A stretch of DNA of 58,616 bases from Neisseria sp. (GTDB lineage Bacteria; Pseudomonadota; Gammaproteobacteria; Burkholderiales; Neisseriaceae): the NCBI RefSeq assembly GCF_030523955.1, contig NZ_JAUNHL010000011.1, forward strand, positions 1-58,616, read 5' to 3'. The translations under genes were made by a program, and so were the position numbers. Positions 54,054 through 58,616 of the stretch are shown one piece after another (within the stretch, counting starts at the first letter, position 1; each line of letters starts with the position of its first letter). The notes beneath the pieces are model-generated. The model was not told where the DNA came from, ran no database searches, and saw only the letters and a list, made by a program, of their open reading frames with translations.

Positions 54054-57000
54054 TTAACCGATCAGGTCTTCCAGTTTGAAATCCGCCGATGCACTTTGGA
54101 TAAAGACGCTGTTTTCATAGGTATTTCCATCTTGCACGCCGGTAAATTTCAACGTACGGGTATCGGTTTCCCAAATCAGGCTCGAACTATCCACCACATC
54201 GCTGAACTGGATTTTATCGCTGCCGCGCACGAAATCGGTAATCCTGTCTTGGCCGCTGTTGCTGTTGGCCATAAACACAAATACATCCCTGCCCTCGCCG
54301 CCGGTAAGCGTATCGTCGCCCGCATTGCCGATGATGATATCGTCGCCGGCGCCGCCATTGAGATCATCGTCACCGCCCTGCGGGTGAGTATCCATCAGTT
54401 TGGTATAGTTCTGGCGTACATAGGCGACAAGCTCCGCATCGCTGCCTTCGGAACCGCCTGCTTTTAAATAATCGCGCAATCCTTCTACTGCACTGCCGTA
54501 GCTGCTGCCTTTGATAACGGTGCCGCCGCTGTTCCATGAAAGGTTATCTATATTGAGGCGGTCGCCGATATAGATGTCGTTGGAATCGGAATCGCTGGGT
54601 CTGCTTAGGTAATCACCATTAACCGATATATAAAACCTTTCCAGCAAACCGTCGGAATTAGTCCTTTCATACCAATTGTCTAAAAAACCGGATGACGGGC
54701 TGTCGCCTATCACTAAGTCGGCACTACTGCTTTCATCCCAGTAATACGGTGACTTATTTACAAAAATCTTGCCTTCAAATTGCGGTTTCGTCGGTTCGCT
54801 TACATCCTCCGCCTTATGGGTAATGATCAATTCGGAAGTCACCGTTTTGGCACCGTTGCTCACGGTATAAGTAACCGTAGGCTTCGGGCTGTCTGCCGTA
54901 GCGGAACCGGACAAGTATCTGGCATGACCGTATTCATCGATAGCTAATGCTCCGCTACCGAATTGCACCCAATCGCCCAACTGATAAGCCTTGCCGTTGA
55001 CACTAAAACCAGCAATGCTCAGATCTCCTACGTACTTGCCTCCGATCATGCTTTTCGCATTCGAGAGCAGGTACACACTTTCATTGCGCAACCCGCTGAT
55101 TTCTTCGTTGCCATCGGTTAATTCGGCCATTTCCAGCAGCTTTTCCTCAGGCAAATCGGTAAAAGTGCTGTCTACCGTGAGATCCAAACGTGATTCTTCG
55201 CTACGCGTGCTACCTTGAACGGTATAAACAATACTCGGCAATTCAGTTAATGCGCCGGCCTGAACGTTTTCTAGCTTGTAAGCACCTTTGGCATCCAAGG
55301 TAAAGCTGCCCACGCCCTCGATCTCTACCGTACTGCCGGCCTTATAGGAAATACCGTTGATTTTGAAAGAGCTTACGGCCAGCATTTTGTTTTCCAACAC
55401 ATTGCCCGCGATTTCTTGATGACCGTAGAAAAATGCCGATTCGTCCTGATCGTCCGGCGCGATTTCTCCCATCTTCAAACGCAGGGTTGAAGACGAAGCC
55501 TTGTAACCGTTGGTTACGGTAAAGGCAATATCGGGCAGTTTTTTGTTCAGTACCGACAGATCTTTCGAATTGATATAGTAGGAGCCGTCGCGGGTAATGG
55601 TTATCCAACCGATGCCCGCCACCTCTACGGTTTGATTCGTCGCATAATAAGCGTTGCCCACCCTAAAGCCTGAAATATAGGGCTTGTCTGCTGCGGCATA
55701 TTCCGACAACAAGTTCCCCGTTTCAATCCCGCCGTCCAAGCTGACGGTTTTATCCAGTTTGACACGAACGTTTGCTTTTGCATTGGCTTCGGCATAAGGA
55801 GCAGCCTTTACGCTACCTGCAAGATTAAGCGTTAAAACCGATTGGTCGGTAAATCTATCAGATTTATTATTCTCGCCTCGATAAGATGCTTCCGTAGTAT
55901 ATGTAATATCCAATGATTTGATCGAAGCAACCCGCTGGCCTTCTAGGGAAAACTCATAAGCACCCCGGCCATACAGCGTAAACGTACCCAAGCCGAAAAT
56001 AGCAGCCGTTTCACCCGCTTTGTACTTCATTCCGTTGATGGAATATTCGGTCAGCTGGATATTCAAGCTGCCGTAATCCTGATCACCAATCTGCCAAACA
56101 TTACCTGTCAGCGTATTCTGGTTCGCCGTCATCGTTTCATCGGCATCGTTCCAATCAAGCGGATTTTGGTTGCCTTTCATATACCAATAATCATGAATAT
56201 CGCCAATGTCCCACCATATCGAAGATGCATAAAAGGAATCACGCCAAACCGATTTGACCGTGCTGCTACCGTTGCTAACTGTATAAATTAATTGATTTTG
56301 ATAATATCCACTTTGCCAATCCATAAGACTAGGGCTATTCTGATAAATAGCAAAAGTACCGTCGCTTTTCACCGTGGCCCACGCATTGCCGTCTTGGGAA
56401 GTTTCGCCGGCTTTATAGTTTTTGCCGTTAAAGGTAAAGTCGAGAATTTCAAGCTTACCGGAGGGCTTGCCGTCTAATGTCAAACTGGATGCGCCGGTCA
56501 GCAAATTGCCCGTTTTGACCTCGGTTCCGTCATATGTTCCCCAATGGTCGACCGTTTCGTTCACACGATCTGAAAACGAAACCTTCGACTCTAGTTCCCA
56601 TTTCTGTCCCTCGTGCAGCAATACCGGTACTTCATCCACATTCGGCACATTGTCTTCCTGCCGGATATTCAGCCTTTTCATCTCACGCGTTTGAGTAGCC
56701 GAATTAATGAGGGTATAACTGATTTCCGGTACATCGCCCGTATAGCCTGGTTCGGGAGTAAAGCGGTAAGAGCCGTCTTTATTGATAAGAATCGTGCCGA
56801 CATTCTCAATTTCCATCACATTGCCCGCCTGATAGCGGCCGACACCGGCAACGGAAAAATCGCTTACCGATAAATTGCTTCTCACCTCTTGAGGAATGCC
56901 CAAATTAGCCAATGCATCACCGGATATGCCACTCGGATTAGTGCTCACCACCGTAGCGGCATCCGCAACCAGTTTGGCGGCAGGATCATGAAGAACCTCA

Positions 57001-57407
57001 TAGCCATTCGACGACGGATCCGGAATAATCGTTACGGTGGAGGTAACGGTATTGCCGCCTTGCCTGATAACATATTCCACTTGCGTCGGCCCATATTCCG
57101 GCCCGTCATAAACATGTGTCAGAGAATCAACCATGTTGTAGATTCCGTATTTATCCGGCTCGATCGTAAAACTACCGTCTTTATACATTTTGATATTGCT
57201 GGTATTCGTTGTACCCGAATCTTTATCGAGTGCGGCATAACGGTGCAATCCGTTTACCGAATAAGACAACACCTCGGGCGTTTCCCCTTCGAATTTCAAA
57301 TTATCGAATACATTGTAGATTTTCGGTTCTTCATACGAAGTGCTATATCCCATCTTTGCTACAAAATGTTCGCTGCCATCAACCAGCCAGTTTTTATTGG
57401 TATTCAT
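54054..57407 (-). CDS. Large repeat protein with RTX C-terminus, probable type I secretion substrate
   Basis: The 1117-residue product has no signal peptide and begins MNTNKNWLVDGSEHF after GGAGAGACGATACA. I count about seven beta-sandwich-like repeats with the pattern SxNGxxYxAGxTxxIxGxGxFTLxxDGSYxF, then PxIxYTVxNG and SxLxL, reminiscent of VCBS or cadherin-like repeats. Near the C-terminus are RTX nonapeptides (GGAGDDIIIGNAGDDTLTGGEGRD, about residues 1015-1040) and the RVF-type DVFVFMANSNSGQDRITDFVRGSDKIQF region common in type I substrates. A role as an adhesin or surface factor is inferred. No type I transporter gene is in the window. It is paralogous to the gene at 51179-53818. Confidence 0.82.
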   Translation of the reverse strand: MNTNKNWLVDGSEHFVAKMGYSTSYEEPKIYNVFDNLKFEGETPEVLSYSVNGLHRYAALDKDSGTTNTSNIKMYKDGSFTIEPDKYGIYNMVDSLTHVYDGPEYGPTQVEYVIRQGGNTVTSTVTIIPDPSSNGYEVLHDPAAKLVADAATVVSTNPSGISGDALANLGIPQEVRSNLSVSDFSVAGVGRYQAGNVMEIENVGTILINKDGSYRFTPEPGYTGDVPEISYTLINSATQTREMKRLNIRQEDNVPNVDEVPVLLHEGQKWELESKVSFSDRVNETVDHWGTYDGTEVKTGNLLTGASSLTLDGKPSGKLEILDFTFNGKNYKAGETSQDGNAWATVKSDGTFAIYQNSPSLMDWQSGYYQNQLIYTVSNGSSTVKSVWRDSFYASSIWWDIGDIHDYWYMKGNQNPLDWNDADETMTANQNTLTGNVWQIGDQDYGSLNIQLTEYSINGMKYKAGETAAIFGLGTFTLYGRGAYEFSLEGQRVASIKSLDITYTTEASYRGENNKSDRFTDQSVLTLNLAGSVKAAPYAEANAKANVRVKLDKTVSLDGGIETGNLLSEYAAADKPYISGFRVGNAYYATNQTVEVAGIGWITITRDGSYYINSKDLSVLNKKLPDIAFTVTNGYKASSSTLRLKMGEIAPDDQDESAFFYGHQEIAGNVLENKMLAVSSFKINGISYKAGSTVEIEGVGSFTLDAKGAYKLENVQAGALTELPSIVYTVQGSTRSEESRLDLTVDSTFTDLPEEKLLEMAELTDGNEEISGLRNESVYLLSNAKSMIGGKYVGDLSIAGFSVNGKAYQLGDWVQFGSGALAIDEYGHARYLSGSATADSPKPTVTYTVSNGAKTVTSELIITHKAEDVSEPTKPQFEGKIFVNKSPYYWDESSSADLVIGDSPSSGFLDNWYERTNSDGLLERFYISVNGDYLSRPSDSDSNDIYIGDRLNIDNLSWNSGGTVIKGSSYGSAVEGLRDYLKAGGSEGSDAELVAYVRQNYTKLMDTHPQGGDDDLNGGAGDDIIIGNAGDDTLTGGEGRDVFVFMANSNSGQDRITDFVRGSDKIQFSDVVDSSSLIWETDTRTLKFTGVQDGNTYENSVFIQSASADFKLEDLIG

Positions 57408-57844
57408 TGTATCGTCTCTCCATAAAATATCACTCGTTCCAAAATAGCCGTACCAATTGAACGGCTTTCGCATTTATCTAGGTGCTTAGGAAGCAAAATC
57501 AGCACGATAATGATATAGACATTAAATAAACTTTACTATAAAATATTTTTTATATAAAACAATATATTACAACTATTAAAAGATTAAATTAACCAAAATT
57601 AACCCTATAAATCACCGATGGGTGCGGATATAAGGCATATGCCGCGTCAACACACCGTTATGGAAACTCAATGAAACCTCCATCGCAAAGAAACCCCTCT
57701 TATTTTGCCTGTGAAATTAGCAAAACAAGAGGGGTTTTACGACTTCTTTAACCCTCTGTAGCAGAGGGTTCTAATAACCTAAGTCATCAAATAATTAAAT
57801 GCCTGTCTGAAAAGTTTTTCAGACAGGCATTGTTTACTCAAGCA
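57408..57844. other. AT-rich region between gcvP and the repeat-protein gene
   Basis: 57480-57610 is strongly AT-rich and is the likely promoter region of the leftward repeat-protein gene. A hairpin of about 18 bp at 57691-57738 (AAACCCCTCTT and AAGAGGGGTTTT arms) lies between it and the gcvP terminator and may be a second terminator or an attenuator. No gene is visible. Confidence 0.55.
57798..57832 (-). terminator. gcvP terminator, inverted DUS pair
   Basis: DUS at 57800-57811 and 57818-57829 with a 6-base loop, 13 bases after the gcvP stop on the minus strand. Confidence 0.75.
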
Positions 57845-58616
57845 TCAATCTTCATACGCTTCCAGCGGCGGGCAGGAGCAAACCAGATTCTTGTCGCCGA
57901 ACACATCATCCACGCGGTTGACGCTCGGCCAGAATTTGTGTTCGCGCACATAGGGCAGCGGGAACACGGCGGTTTCGCGGCTGTAGGCGCGGTTCCATTC
58001 GCCGGCCACGTCGTCGGCGGTGTGCGGCGCGTTCACCAGCGGGTTGTCGTCTTTCGGCCATTCGCCGTTCTGCACTTTCAGCACTTCCTGCTTGATGGCT
58101 TTGAGGGCGGCGATGAAGCGGTCGAGTTCGGCCTTGCTCTCGCTCTCGGTCGGCTCGATCATCAGCGTGCCGGGCACGGGGAACGACACGGTGGGGGCGT
58201 GGAAGCCGTAGTCCATCAGGCGTTTGGCGATGTCGGTTTCGGTGATGCCGCTCTCGGCTTTCAGCGGGCGCAAATCGACGATGCACTCGTGCGCCACGCG
58301 ACCGTTTTTGCCGGTGTAGAGAATCGGGTAATCCTCGCCCAGTTTTTTCGCCACATAGTTGGCGTTCAACAGCGCCCATTGGGTGGCCTGCTCCATGCCC
58401 TGTTTGCCCATCAGGGTGATGTACATCCAGGTAATCGGCAGAATGCTGGCCGAGCCGTAGGGCGCGGCGGAAACGGCGCTCATGCCCTCGGTTGCGCCTT
58501 CGACGGGTGTTACCGCGTGGCTGGGCGCAAACGGGGCGAGGTGGGCTTTCAGACCGATGGGGCCCATGCCGGGGCCGCCGCCGCCGTGCGGGATGCAGAA
58601 GGTTTTGTGCAGGTTC
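57845..58616 (-). CDS. gcvP: Glycine dehydrogenase (decarboxylating), C-terminal part
   Basis: The P protein of the glycine cleavage system decarboxylates glycine using pyridoxal phosphate and passes the aminomethyl group to the H protein. Only the C-terminal 256 residues or so are in the window; the gene runs off the right edge. Visible segments are [72 protein letters not shown] and the C-terminal [18 protein letters not shown]. An internal ATG at 58567 is not the true start. The codons are richer in G and C than those of the neighbouring repeat-protein gene. Confidence 0.95.
   Translation of the reverse strand, partial: NLHKTFCIPHGGGGPGMGPIGLKAHLAPFAPSHAVTPVEGATEGMSAVSAAPYGSASILPITWMYITLMGKQGMEQATQWALLNANYVAKKLGEDYPILYTGKNGRVAHECIVDLRPLKAESGITETDIAKRLMDYGFHAPTVSFPVPGTLMIEPTESESKAELDRFIAALKAIKQEVLKVQNGEWPKDDNPLVNAPHTADDVAGEWNRAYSRETAVFPLPYVREHKFWPSVNRVDDVFGDKNLVCSCPPLEAYED

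Noticed and set aside
1-58616. CRISPR array
   Set aside because: Repeats present are DUS, CREE and similar elements at irregular spacing; no regularly spaced direct repeats with unique spacers and no cas genes were seen.

Overview
The window is a chromosomal segment of a member of the Neisseriaceae. The main clue is the 12-mer TGCCTGTCTGAA, which occurs dozens of times between genes, often as inverted pairs that look like transcription terminators. I recall this as the TG-wad dialect of the Neisseria DNA uptake sequence (DUS), associated with Neisseria wadsworthii and N. shayeganii. Other clues agree: Correia-like repeats (CREE), the dnaB-pilHIJK-pilX order, the rpsF-priB-rpsR-rplI order, and the uppS-cdsA-dxr-rseP-bamA-ompH-lpxD-fabZ-lpxA envelope cluster. 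The species name is an inference from the DUS dialect only.

Layout. 1-1680 is repeat-rich and holds one small Asp/Asn/Arg-rich lipoprotein gene. 1681-7677 carries alaS (with a roughly 90-residue insertion and two DUS of a foreign dialect), proS and a fumarylacetoacetate hydrolase family gene. 7678-8940 is an AT-rich island with one frameshifted membrane-protein gene. 9079-14927 holds sodB, dnaB and five minor-pilin genes. 14975-16092 holds a promoter, a strongly self-complementary RNA candidate and prmB. 16407-22018 is read leftwards: ybaB, dnaX, mltB, and the S6-PriB-S18-L9 operon. 22337-27590 is read rightwards: an MscS channel, nudB, a phosphodiesterase-like gene, an unknown gene, trpG, trpD and an XRE regulator. 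27591-34432 has nadE, an AEC transporter, DUF971, ubiE, an amino-acid binding lipoprotein, ubiA and greB, with two copies of a small transposon-like element flanked by 5-bp duplications. 34433-35186 holds a full-length CREE and tRNA-Phe. 35187-45580 is the envelope-biogenesis cluster plus frr. 45855-51051 holds a DUF4424 gene, pyrH, an unknown gene, an MFS transporter and a CitE-like lyase. 51179-57407 carries two paralogous repeat proteins with RTX-type C-termini and no signal peptide, probably type I secretion substrates. One has two frameshifts. The window ends inside gcvP.

How the genes fit together. Most of the window is housekeeping: translation (alaS, proS, rpsF, rpsR, rplI, frr, prmB, tRNA-Phe, greB), replication (dnaB, dnaX, priB), outer-membrane assembly and lipid A (bamA, ompH, lpxA, lpxD, fabZ, rseP), isoprenoid and lipid carriers (dxr, uppS, cdsA, ubiA, ubiE), and tryptophan and NAD synthesis. 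The accessory content is the type IV minor-pilin cluster, the two secreted repeat proteins, the AT-rich island and several families of small repeats. No CRISPR array, prophage, rRNA operon or complete insertion sequence was seen.

The observations most worth following are the RNA candidate at 15014-15161, the secreted repeat-protein pair at 51179-57407, the AlaRS insertion with foreign-dialect DUS, and the GAGACC mini-elements at 27643 and 30123.
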